Notes: a model not told the origin generated them from the sequence alone. DNA of 7,501 nucleotides from Microthrixaceae bacterium (GCA_023264915.1 JAHFUU010000109.1:1-7501); one strand, 5' to 3'. Shown: positions 1-6,119, numbered from the stretch's first letter. Program-made: numbers and translations.

Positions 1-200
1 GAGCCTGGCAGGCCGGAGACGGCGCGGAGGATCGAGCGCTCCGTCGCCAGAAGGGGCTCGGGAACCAGACGGGCTACCACGATCCCCAGCAGGAGCGTGC
101 CGAGCGCTGCGACGAGCCCGACGAGGTCGGCCGGCGAGCGGATCACCGCGGGCGTCGGTGGCTCGATGATCGTGACGTCGGACGGGGTGGCCCTGGTCAC
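1..200 (-). CDS. N-terminus of a membrane protein (partial), possibly lysylphosphatidylglycerol synthase TM-region type
   Basis: Only the first 66 codons are visible; the gene leaves the window at base 1. It starts with GTG at 200, whose GTGA overlaps the TGA stop of the upstream phosphodiesterase gene by 4 bases, and no Shine-Dalgarno sequence precedes it, so translational coupling is likely. The visible protein begins VTRATPSDVTIIEPP, followed by a short 'RSPADL' stretch and one hydrophobic segment (about residues 29-49, rich in Leu/Val/Ala). After it comes an acidic/basic stretch ending SILRAVSGLPG. From memory, this layout (Pro-rich lead, R-x-P-x-D-L, one helix, then a 'D/E-x-x-x-R-x-x-x-x-LP' stretch) resembles the N-terminus of actinobacterial proteins annotated as lysylphosphatidylglycerol synthase transmembrane-region proteins. 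That is pattern memory only. It could be any polytopic membrane protein. The reading frame is well supported; the function is not. Confidence 0.55.
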   Translation of the reverse strand, partial: MTRATPSDVTIIEPPTPAVIRSPADLVGLVAALGTLLLGIVVARLVPEPLLATERSILRAVSGLPG

Positions 201-2647
201 CACTGCGATGCTGGCGCGGGCTTGGCGAACAGGAAGCCCTGGGCCCTCGTGCATCCGATCTGGGTGAGGCGGGCAGCTTGCTGGTGGGTCTCGACACCTT
301 CGGCAACGACTTCGATGTCCAGGGTGGACGCGAGGCCGAGGATCATGGCCACGATCGCCTCGTCGATGTCGGTGCCGCCCGAGACGAAGCTGCGGTCGAT
401 CTTCAAGACGTCGATCGGGAGCTTGGAGAGGTAGGTGAGCGAGGAGAACCCCGTGCCGAAGTCGTCAAGGCACAGCCGCACCCCGAGCTCCTTCATCGAC
501 TCGAGGGTGGCGACGGCGGCCTGGACGTCATCGAGCAGGGCAGTCTCGGTGATCTCAAAGGCCAGGAGAGACGGGTCGGCACCGGCGTGAAGGATCGCCG
601 AGGCGATGGCGTCCACAAGGTCGGGGTCGCTGAGCTGCCTGGCGGACAGGTTGACTGACACCGGTGGGCACCGTGTTCCGAGATCGCGCTGCCACGCCGC
701 CACCTGATGGCATGCGCGATCGATCACCCACCGCCCAAGGCGAAGGATGAGGCCGCTGTCCTCGGCGATGGGGATGAACTCGCCGGGCAGGACCAGGCCC
801 CGGCCCGGCCTGTTCCAGCGGATGAGTGCCTCGGCACCGGAACGCTCGCCGGTGGCCAGCTCGATGATCGGTTGGTAGAACAGCTCCAGCTCGTCGCGGT
901 CGATTCCGTGGCGCAGGGCAACCTCTGATCGCCGGCGCTCGTCCACCTGCGCACGCATGTCCGGGTCGAATATCTCGAACCCGTTGATGCTCTGCTCTGC
1001 TGCGCGCCGCATCGCAACGACTGCATCTGCGATCAGCTTGCCGGGCTCGGCGTTGCCGTCGGTGCTCACGTTGATGCCGACGTAGGCACTGGCGAAGGCT
1101 TCGCCGGCATCGAGGATGAACGGGTGGTTGATGGCTTCGATGATCCGCTGGGCCACCTGGACAGCTTCATCGACGCAGCCGAGATCCTCGAGCATCACCG
1201 CGAACTGGTCGTGCGCGAGCCTTGCAGGGGGAGATGCCGGCTCGACAGCTCTGGTGATCCTGCTGGCGGTCTCGCACACCAACTCGTCGGTGGCACCATG
1301 GCCCAGTGAACCGGTGATGACCGAGAGGCGGTCGAGCAGCACGCTGAGCACCGCAACCGTGCCGCCCCGGTTGCGAGATCGCGCGAGAGCGACGTCGAGC
1401 TGGCCGTCAAGCAGCAGCCGGTTGGGCAGCCCGGTCAGCTCGTCATGGGTGGTGCGGTGCTCGATCTCGGCGGTCAGGGCCTTGTGTCGGGACAGATCTC
1501 GGATCACCGCCGTGAGGATGCGCCCGTCAGACGTGTCGACCTCGGTCATGACGACCTCGATCGGCACATCGCGGCCATCCGCGTGGTGCCCGACGAGCTC
1601 GCGGGGCTTCGCGCCAACCAGGGGGTCGGGCCCGCCGAGCACCTGCTCTACCCAGAAGGCCTCTGGCGAGCCGCCGGGGGGGACGATCAGCTCGGCCAGC
1701 CCAAGCCTGTCGACCACCTCTGAGGAGTCATATCCGAACATCGACTCGGCGGCGGCATTGAACTCGACGATCAGGCCGGACAGGTCGGTGCTGACTATCC
1801 CTTCGGCGGCCGACTCGAGGATTGCACGCGTTCGCTCCTCGCGCTCTGCAAGCCGGTCGACCGCGTCGTGGAGGTCGGTCACGTCGGCGATGGTGCCGAT
1901 CAGGGCGATGCCCGCGCCGTCCTCGTCGCTGATCTGGCGGCCCCGGGACCGCACCCATCTCGTGGTGCCGTCCGGGCGGAGGATCCGATGCTCGGTGATC
2001 CAGGTCCCGCCGCGCTCCATCGCCGCGTGCATGTCGCCGGCCATCCGCTCGATGTCGTCAGGATGGACGTAGTCACGCCACGGGATGTCGCGGAGCTCGG
2101 CGAGGGGACGGCCCGTGTTGACCTCGGCCTGGCGGTTGACATAGAGCGACCTGCCTGCCGGGTCTGACACGAAGATCCCGACCGGGGCGGCGTCGGTGAG
2201 CACCTTGAAGGCGTTCTCGCTCTCCATCCACTGCTCAGAGCTGAGTGAGCGTCGGGTCAGCGGGGACAGGGTAGACACCGCGACTCGGCCGTGGCCGGCC
2301 AGCTCGATGGCAGAAGCTGTGATCTGGACGATGCGCTCCTGGCCGTCCTCGCGTCGAAGGCGCATGACGCGGGCGGGCTGCTGCTCACCGGTGACGAACG
2401 CGACCGAGCCTGGCAGCTCGCCGGGGTCCAGCGGCGCTCCGTCGTCGCCTGTGACCGAGGCCCAGAGATCGTGCACACGGCGGCCGACCACCTCGACCCC
2501 AGACCCGACAAGCTCCGCGAACGCAGCGTTGTGGCTGAGGACCCTCGCGTCAGCTGCCTCGACGAGCACACCGAAGGGTGCGGCGTCCACGGCCGCTCCA
2601 ACGAGGCTGTGATCCTTGGGTGCACCCTGGACCCCTGTGTCACGCAC
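197..2647 (-). CDS. PAS-PAS-PAS-GGDEF-EAL protein, predicted c-di-GMP phosphodiesterase
   Basis: This 816-residue sensor/effector probably hydrolyses cyclic di-GMP to pGpG in the cytoplasm; no membrane segment is visible. Order of domains: PAS about 16-125, PAS 146-258 (with the PAC-like 'HRILRPDGTTRWVRSRGR'), a short charged linker, PAS 274-387, GGDEF 392-566, EAL about 574-816. The EAL site looks complete: E606-A-L, N666 in VNLSARQ, E698 in FEITET, D728-D729 in LDDFGTGFSSL, K749 and D751 in LKIDRSF, E783 in VAEGVET, Q803 in AQGFLF. The GGDEF site is eroded: the signature reads AHDQF (478-482), the first metal aspartate of the usual DLDxFK is Leu, and no RxxD inhibitory site is seen. A dead cyclase domain, perhaps a GTP or regulatory module, in front of a working phosphodiesterase is a common arrangement. 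The open frame continues upstream to 2794, but GTG at 2647 is preferred because it lies 8 nt after a TACTGT -10 element and avoids overlap with the divergent gene. The PAS ligands are unknown. Confidence 0.93.
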   Translation of the reverse strand: MRDTGVQGAPKDHSLVGAAVDAAPFGVLVEAADARVLSHNAAFAELVGSGVEVVGRRVHDLWASVTGDDGAPLDPGELPGSVAFVTGEQQPARVMRLRREDGQERIVQITASAIELAGHGRVAVSTLSPLTRRSLSSEQWMESENAFKVLTDAAPVGIFVSDPAGRSLYVNRQAEVNTGRPLAELRDIPWRDYVHPDDIERMAGDMHAAMERGGTWITEHRILRPDGTTRWVRSRGRQISDEDGAGIALIGTIADVTDLHDAVDRLAEREERTRAILESAAEGIVSTDLSGLIVEFNAAAESMFGYDSSEVVDRLGLAELIVPPGGSPEAFWVEQVLGGPDPLVGAKPRELVGHHADGRDVPIEVVMTEVDTSDGRILTAVIRDLSRHKALTAEIEHRTTHDELTGLPNRLLLDGQLDVALARSRNRGGTVAVLSVLLDRLSVITGSLGHGATDELVCETASRITRAVEPASPPARLAHDQFAVMLEDLGCVDEAVQVAQRIIEAINHPFILDAGEAFASAYVGINVSTDGNAEPGKLIADAVVAMRRAAEQSINGFEIFDPDMRAQVDERRRSEVALRHGIDRDELELFYQPIIELATGERSGAEALIRWNRPGRGLVLPGEFIPIAEDSGLILRLGRWVIDRACHQVAAWQRDLGTRCPPVSVNLSARQLSDPDLVDAIASAILHAGADPSLLAFEITETALLDDVQAAVATLESMKELGVRLCLDDFGTGFSSLTYLSKLPIDVLKIDRSFVSGGTDIDEAIVAMILGLASTLDIEVVAEGVETHQQAARLTQIGCTRAQGFLFAKPAPASQW

Positions 2648-2655
2648 GGGCCCTG

Positions 2656-2682
2656 ACAGTAGTGGGTCCGACCTCAGCTCAA
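2656..2682 (-). promoter_or_regulatory. Predicted promoter of the phosphodiesterase gene (leaderless)
   Basis: Reading the minus strand, TTGAGC (2682-2677) is followed by a 15-nt spacer and then TACTGT (2661-2656), which fits the actinobacterial TANNNT -10 form. Eight bases (CAGGGCCC) then separate it from GTG at 2647, so transcription would start at or next to the start codon. No convincing Shine-Dalgarno sequence lies before that GTG, in keeping with a leaderless mRNA. The -35 is weak and its spacer short; the -10 is the stronger part. Confidence 0.5.
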
Positions 2683-2703
2683 GTCCACATGCGCGACTGA
2701 CCG

Positions 2704-2766
2704 GTGCCGTGAGCCCCGGTCGTGCCGTCCGCAGCGGATCGTGCCGCTGTGGCCGGTACTGTGCCG
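2704..2766 (+). repeat. Four direct GTGCCG repeats at 18-20 nt spacing
   Basis: GTGCCG occurs at 2704-2709, 2722-2727, 2741-2746 and 2761-2766, giving start-to-start steps of 18, 19 and 20 bases, close to two helical turns. An inverted copy (CGGCAC) sits at 2786-2791, just inside the coding region. The last direct copy overlaps the last two bases of the plus-strand -10 element. Such phasing would place the copies on roughly one face of the DNA, as expected of an operator for a multimeric regulator. A six-base G+C-rich word can also recur by chance in such DNA, so this is tentative. Confidence 0.4.
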
Positions 2767-2771
2767 GTCCG
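2757..2771 (+). promoter_or_regulatory. Predicted -10 element of the PBP4-family gene (leaderless)
   Basis: TACTGT at 2757-2762 is followed by eight bases (GCCGGTCC) and GTG at 2771. This is the same hexamer and the same spacing to a GTG as on the opposite strand for the divergent gene. No recognisable -35 lies 16-18 bases upstream, which is common in high-GC promoters. The element lies downstream of the alternative GTG at 2741, which would then not be transcribed from this promoter. Confidence 0.5.
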
Positions 2772-4363
2772 TGGCCACGATCGGTCGGCACCATGCCCAG
2801 AGAGCTCGGATTGCGCGGCTGGTGTGTGCTCTGGTTGCCGTGATCCTCATCGCGAGCTCGTGCGGGGCCGCCGCTGAGCTCAACGGCAACCCGGGCGCGA
2901 CTCGAGAGGAGATCGGCAACAAGGAGACGTCCGCGACTCGAACAGGCGTGGCCCCCACGACGGCCTGGCGCCCTACGACCACCACGACGACCCCAGGTCT
3001 GCGTTCCAGTGACCCCAACTGCCCGGGTGGTCTCGATTCGGGCAGCGCCAAGGGACCTGCCCTGGGTCGGTCACCCTCGACGACCACGCCCACCACGACG
3101 GTGCTCAGGTCCTCGACCACTGCCCCTCCTGTCAGACCGCCCAGCAGCGGGCGGCCGTCCGAGGGTGCCTCGACGGGGGCTGGATCCACAACCTCGACTG
3201 CGGTGAGCGATGCGCGTGGAGCTCTTGACAACTTCAAGGGCGACCCGCGCCTGGCCGGAACGAAGCTGTCTGTCTCGGTCTGGGTCGAAGGCGTCGGTGA
3301 AGCCGCGTCCGAGAGCCCGGACGCGTTGCTCGTCCCGGCTTCGAACCAGAAGCTGGTCACGGCCATGGGCGCGCTCGCCCTTCTCGACCCGGACGAGCAC
3401 CTCGACACCTACCTGGTTGCCACCGGACCGATCGTCGACGGCATCCTGAGCGGTGACCTCATCCTGGTCGGAGGAGGTGACCCGACACTGCGCGCGAGCG
3501 CCGCGCCGAACTCCCTGGAGTCTCTGGCCCAGGCTGCTGCTGACCGTGGGCTGCGACAGGTGCAGGGCCGGCTCGTCGTCGACGAGAGCCGATATGACAG
3601 CGTGCGGGTCGGGCCGAGTTGGCCGGGGGACTGGCTGTGGTCGGTCGGCCCGCTGAGCGCTCTGGGTGTCGATCACAACATGCTGACCAAGGAAGCGAGC
3701 TTCGTGGACGATCCGGCGCGCGGCAACGGCGAGGCCATGCGTTTCGCTCTGGCGGCCAAGGGCGTCCAGGTCGACGGCGGCGTCGATGTTGGCCGCGCCG
3801 GGCCCGGTGTCGAGGTGGCCCGAGTGGAGTCGCCGCCGCTCAAGACCCTGGTTGCCACGATGCTGCAATACAGCGACAATTTCATCGCCGAGATGCTCCT
3901 CAAGGAGATCGCGTTCCGCCAGACCGGCCAACCCGGCTCGACCAAGACCGGTGCCGAAGCCGTCCACCGCCTGATCTCGACGCTGTGCGTCCCGGTGAGC
4001 TCTGTCGATGCTGACGGTTCGGGCCTAAGCCGCGACGATCGCCGCTCGGCACGCGAGTTCAGGAGGCTCCTACAGGCTGCCGAGCTTCAGCCCTGGGGCG
4101 AGCTGTTCGTGTCGGGCCTGTCGATCTCTGGTGAGGACGATGCCCTCGGGGGTCGCCTCACGGGTTCTGTCACGGCGGGTCGCGTCAGGGCCAAGGGCGG
4201 GTTCTTGTTCGTGTCGAGGTCGCTGTCTGGATACATGCGCACTGTCAGCGGGTCGCGGGTTGTGTTCTCGGTGCTCGTCAACGGGTCCTTGCAGCAGGCT
4301 GACCACAAGGTCGAAGACGCCATCGATGACCTCCTCACCTCGATCGCTTCTCTTCCGAGGTGA
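2771..4363 (+). CDS. dacB: D-alanyl-D-alanine carboxypeptidase/endopeptidase, PBP4 (S13) family, predicted lipoprotein
   Basis: This 530-residue enzyme should trim or cleave D-Ala-containing peptidoglycan peptides outside the membrane. The N-terminus has a basic stretch, a hydrophobic core and IASS-C31, which fits a lipobox, although Ala rather than Leu sits at -3. A Thr/Pro/Ser-rich linker (about 60-145) probably spans the wall layer before the catalytic domain. PBP4 landmarks: S191-N-Q-K194 (SxxK nucleophile motif, in PASNQK), LVGGGDPTL, LVVDESRYD, S368-D-N370 (SxN motif, in YSDNFIAEMLL), DGSGLSR, and the C-terminal SLSGYMRT and VFSVLVNG. The third motif, normally K-T-G, reads K475-G-G477; whether activity survives is uncertain. 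Start choice: GTG 2771 follows a -10 element by 8 nt and puts the cysteine at residue 31; the alternative GTG at 2741 would add 10 residues and push it to 41. The gene is divergent from the phosphodiesterase gene. tilS, often next to dacB in Actinobacteria, does not follow. Confidence 0.9.
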   Translation: MATIGRHHAQRARIARLVCALVAVILIASSCGAAAELNGNPGATREEIGNKETSATRTGVAPTTAWRPTTTTTTPGLRSSDPNCPGGLDSGSAKGPALGRSPSTTTPTTTVLRSSTTAPPVRPPSSGRPSEGASTGAGSTTSTAVSDARGALDNFKGDPRLAGTKLSVSVWVEGVGEAASESPDALLVPASNQKLVTAMGALALLDPDEHLDTYLVATGPIVDGILSGDLILVGGGDPTLRASAAPNSLESLAQAAADRGLRQVQGRLVVDESRYDSVRVGPSWPGDWLWSVGPLSALGVDHNMLTKEASFVDDPARGNGEAMRFALAAKGVQVDGGVDVGRAGPGVEVARVESPPLKTLVATMLQYSDNFIAEMLLKEIAFRQTGQPGSTKTGAEAVHRLISTLCVPVSSVDADGSGLSRDDRRSAREFRRLLQAAELQPWGELFVSGLSISGEDDALGGRLTGSVTAGRVRAKGGFLFVSRSLSGYMRTVSGSRVVFSVLVNGSLQQADHKVEDAIDDLLTSIASLPR

Positions 4364-4605
4364 CGGGATTGACGGCGGCCACGAGGTTGGCATCGCCGAG
4401 GCAAGGGTCGACTTGGTGGTTCCGGCCTGCACCAGAGCACAGACCCTGAACGCGCCTTCCCCGGTTGTGCCCTCCGCAACGTGACCCGGCTCCGCCTTGG
4501 AGCAGACCCCTCAGGCATGGGTCGGGTTGGTGGTCCGCGCGCGTGGCGTTCGAAGCCTACGATGACGACCCAGGGCGGAGCGTCCTCGTGATATGGAGCT
4601 CGGCC
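4364..4605. other. Intergenic stretch between the PBP4-family gene and a small membrane protein gene
   Basis: No supported gene, tRNA or strong hairpin is seen here. An open frame beginning at 4465 runs into the downstream gene, but its first 47 codons look like chance extension (Pro/Arg/Trp-rich, no Shine-Dalgarno). A TACGAT hexamer at 4558-4563 could be a -10 element for the downstream gene, giving a leader of roughly 35 bases; no matching -35 is seen, so it is weak. Confidence 0.45.
4595..4598 (+). promoter_or_regulatory. Ribosome binding site GGAG, sets the start at 4606
   Basis: GGAG lies seven bases before ATG 4606, which is good spacing. It decides between the upstream start at 4465 and this one. 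Confidence 0.6.
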
Positions 4606-4974
4606 ATGCCTCAGATCGTGCTGCCCCCAAGGTCCAGGCTTCAGGCCACCGTCTCGCGGGTGCGACAGGCGAGGATCGCTGTGCGCGTGTACCAGTTGAC
4701 GCCCCCATCCCTGAGGCGACGCGAGCCCGTGATGCGAATCGGTGTGGGATTCGCGACGGTCTGGTTCAGTGCCATGTTCGCATCGCTGGCAGTCACGGCG
4801 TCGCGATCGTCATCTCCGCACCTGGCGGTGGTGGGCTACCTCGGGGCGACCCTTGCCGGGCCGGCAGGTCTTTGCCTGTTCCTGACCCGTCGATGCCGGG
4901 TCGGTGCCGCATTGATCGTTGCCATGCTTGTGGTGGGCCAGACCGTCGCCGTTGCCTCTGCGGTGGTGGCCTGA
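4606..4974 (+). CDS. Small membrane protein of unknown function, three predicted helices
   Basis: I do not recognise this 122-residue protein. It begins MPQIVLPPRSRL, has a basic amphipathic lead of about 37 residues (several Arg, SRVRQARIAVRVYQL), and then three hydrophobic segments: about 40-58 (VGFATVWFSAMFASLAVTA), 65-86 (around AVVGYLGATLAGPAGLCLFL) and 94-117 (ALIVAMLVVGQTVAVASAV). It ends in a hydrophobic tail right at the stop codon. The frame has mostly G/C third positions, a GGAG Shine-Dalgarno seven bases upstream, and coherent hydrophobic blocks, all favouring a real gene over the alternative frame open across 4593-4988. An internal ATG (4732) directly before helix one is a possible shorter start. 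It follows the PBP4-family gene on the same strand after 242 bases, so it probably has its own promoter. Arg/Lys-rich flanks before helix one suggest a cytoplasmic N-terminus. Confidence 0.65.
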   Translation: MPQIVLPPRSRLQATVSRVRQARIAVRVYQLTPPSLRRREPVMRIGVGFATVWFSAMFASLAVTASRSSSPHLAVVGYLGATLAGPAGLCLFLTRRCRVGAALIVAMLVVGQTVAVASAVVA

Positions 4975-5130
4975 CGCGTGCGACCTGAGCGGTAGGACCG
5001 GGGCTCCCACCGAACCCGGTGTGAGTGCCTGCCGTCGGACTGGCGAGGGGTCGACGATCCCATCGCGAGACACGACTGGCCGCCCCCGGGTGCGGCGCCC
5101 CGTTGGTGACCTCTGAGAGGGGGCGGGTCG
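4975..5130. other. Convergent intergenic spacer
   Basis: This lies between the stop of the plus-strand membrane protein gene and the hairpin next to the minus-strand SDR gene. I see no supported gene. Two short inverted repeats occur: ACCGGG/CCCGGT (4997-5002 and 5015-5020, 12-base loop) and GCCGC/GCGGC (5079-5083 and 5092-5096). Both are short enough to be chance in G+C-rich DNA, and neither is followed by a T-run. Confidence 0.4.
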
Positions 5131-5178
5131 CATCGCGGGGAACCAGCCGCAGGCAGCGTCGGTTGGTTCGCCGCGATG
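5131..5178. terminator. Long imperfect hairpin at the convergent gene end, probable transcription terminator
   Basis: CATCGCGG (5131-5138) pairs with CCGCGATG (5171-5178). Inside, G5140 pairs with C5169 and AACCAGCCG (5141-5149) pairs with CGGTTGGTT (5160-5168), leaving one G/G mismatch (5139/5170) and a 10-base loop. Read as plus-strand RNA this is 18 pairs including one G-U wobble; read as minus-strand RNA the wobble becomes an A/C mismatch, so the fold is slightly better for plus transcripts. It directly abuts the SDR stop codon (TGA at 5181-5179, minus strand). No T-run follows on either side, as is common for high-GC terminators. A role in 3'-end stabilisation is an alternative. Confidence 0.6.
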
Positions 5179-6003
5179 TCAGCCCGGCTCGTGTTGGTGG
5201 AGGGAGGGGTGCCGTCGCGCCAGCATCGGGACGAGCACTGATCGTGGTGTGAGGTATCCGCTCATCGCTGCCATCTTGTTGGCCGTGCCCGGGATGACCA
5301 CAGCTCGATTGCTGGCCAGCCCGTCAATGGCTTGGCGGGCGACGTCGGCAGCCGGCACCCACATGAAGCCCGGCATCATCGCCTCGTCCGCTGCGGTGAA
5401 TCCGGCCGTTGTCGCGAACTCGGTCTGGACCGGTCCCGGGCACAGGACCGTGGCGGCGACCTTGGTGCCGTGCAGCTCGCCGCGAAGTCCGTGCGTGTAC
5501 GAGAGGACGAACGCCTTGCATGCCCCGTAGCCGGACTGCCCGGGAAGGGGCTGGAAAGCGGCCGTTGACGCAACGTTGAGGATGCCCCCGGCGTCGTGGC
5601 GGACCATCGCGGGCAGAAAGAGGCTGCAAAGGTGAGCGACAGCTTCGACGTCGGTCCGGATCATCGCGACTTCCTTTGCCGGATCGCTCTTCGCGACGGG
5701 GCCAGAGGTGCTGAATCCGGCGTTGTTGACCAAGACGGCGGCCTCGAGGCCCAAGCTCTCGAGACGGTCAGGCAGAGACGTGCGAGCATCGAGGTCAGTG
5801 AGGTCAACGGCCAGGACCTCGGCTCGGACGTTGTGGCGTGACGACAGGTCCTCGGCGAGGGATCGAAGACGGTCCTCCCGCCTTGCCACCAGGGTCACCC
5901 CGTGGCCGCGAGAGGCGAGCTGTCGTGCCAGCTCCGCGCCTATGCCCGAAGATGCGCCGGTGATCAGGGCTGTGCGGTCAGGAGCGGGAACGGGGAGAGC
6001 CAT
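5179..6003 (-). CDS. Classical short-chain dehydrogenase/reductase (SDR), NADP-preferring
   Basis: This 274-residue oxidoreductase has a Rossmann fold: TGASSGIG at 15-22 binds the cofactor, R41-R42 after the second strand suggest NADP(H) over NAD(H), D67 in AVDLTD contacts the adenine region, and NNAG is at 93-96. The catalytic set is complete: N118-equivalent region in helix 4, S146 (NVASTAAF), Y159 and K163 (YGACK), followed by PGPVQTEF at 189-196. The length matches classical SDRs of the DltE/COG0300-type 'short-chain dehydrogenase' group, which acts on varied ketones, alcohols or acyl chains; the substrate cannot be read from sequence. ATG 6003 is firm because an in-frame TAA lies only 12 bases upstream. 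There is no Shine-Dalgarno sequence. A CATAAG hexamer lies 8 bases before the ATG, but translation coupled to the preceding small ORF is equally possible. It is the last gene of the minus-strand cluster and ends at a hairpin. Confidence 0.92.
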   Translation of the reverse strand: MALPVPAPDRTALITGASSGIGAELARQLASRGHGVTLVARREDRLRSLAEDLSSRHNVRAEVLAVDLTDLDARTSLPDRLESLGLEAAVLVNNAGFSTSGPVAKSDPAKEVAMIRTDVEAVAHLCSLFLPAMVRHDAGGILNVASTAAFQPLPGQSGYGACKAFVLSYTHGLRGELHGTKVAATVLCPGPVQTEFATTAGFTAADEAMMPGFMWVPAADVARQAIDGLASNRAVVIPGTANKMAAMSGYLTPRSVLVPMLARRHPSLHQHEPG

Positions 6004-6119
6004 GACCAGAGCTTATGCGCCGAGCGGCGCGGCCAGCCGGGGCGCGCCCGCAACAGGACTGTGTCGGCCGCATCCTCGATCCTGTCCCGGAGAGCGTGGA
6101 TCGTGGCCCGCACCTCCAA
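5964..6119 (-). CDS. Possible small ORF between the crotonase-family and SDR genes
   Basis: A 51-residue frame from TTG 6119 (or 49 residues from GTG 6113) fills most of the gap between the crotonase-family stop and the SDR start, and overlaps the first 40 bases of the SDR gene. Before the overlap nearly every codon ends in G or C, as in genuine genes here. The peptide begins LEVRATIHALRDRIEDAADT, has a plausible amphipathic helix at the start, then a basic Arg/Pro/Trp-containing part. No good Shine-Dalgarno and no ATG are present, and I recognise no family. It might instead be a leader that couples translation into the SDR gene, or simply untranslated spacer with G+C-driven bias. Confidence 0.3.
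   Translation of the reverse strand: MEVRATIHALRDRIEDAADTVLLRARPGWPRRSAHKLWSWLSPFPLLTAQP

Noticed and set aside
1116..2072. A 318-codon plus-strand open frame opposite the phosphodiesterase gene
   Set aside because: It lies wholly antisense to a gene with clear PAS/GGDEF domains; its product is Ser/Arg/Thr-rich low-quality sequence with no motif. Such long antisense frames are normal in G+C-rich DNA.
2741..2770. GTG 2741 as start of the PBP4-family gene
   Set aside because: It lies upstream of the likely -10 element at 2757-2762, and would put the lipobox cysteine at residue 41. It is not excluded if another promoter is used.
2648..2794. N-terminal extension of the phosphodiesterase to 2794
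   Set aside because: It would overlap the divergent PBP4-family start and cross both predicted -10 elements; the extra 49 residues (Arg/Pro-rich) show no domain.
2965..3160. Repetitive ACC/ACG run as a microsatellite or repeat array
   Set aside because: It is the Thr/Pro/Ser linker of the exported enzyme written in mixed codons; no exact nucleotide unit is repeated regularly.
3071..3967. A 298-codon minus-strand open frame opposite the PBP4-family gene
   Set aside because: It is antisense to a gene with firm catalytic motifs, and its translation is Arg/Gly/Asp-rich with no domain. It is a codon-bias shadow.
4593..4988. Alternative plus-strand frame over the small membrane protein gene
   Set aside because: Its product is Arg/Gly/Asp-rich without hydrophobic blocks; the overlapping frame has the membrane pattern, G/C third positions and well-spaced Shine-Dalgarno.
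4997..5020. ACCGGG/CCCGGT inverted repeat as terminator of the small membrane gene
   Set aside because: It has only six pairs and a 12-base loop with no T-run; the hairpin at 5131-5178 is far stronger.
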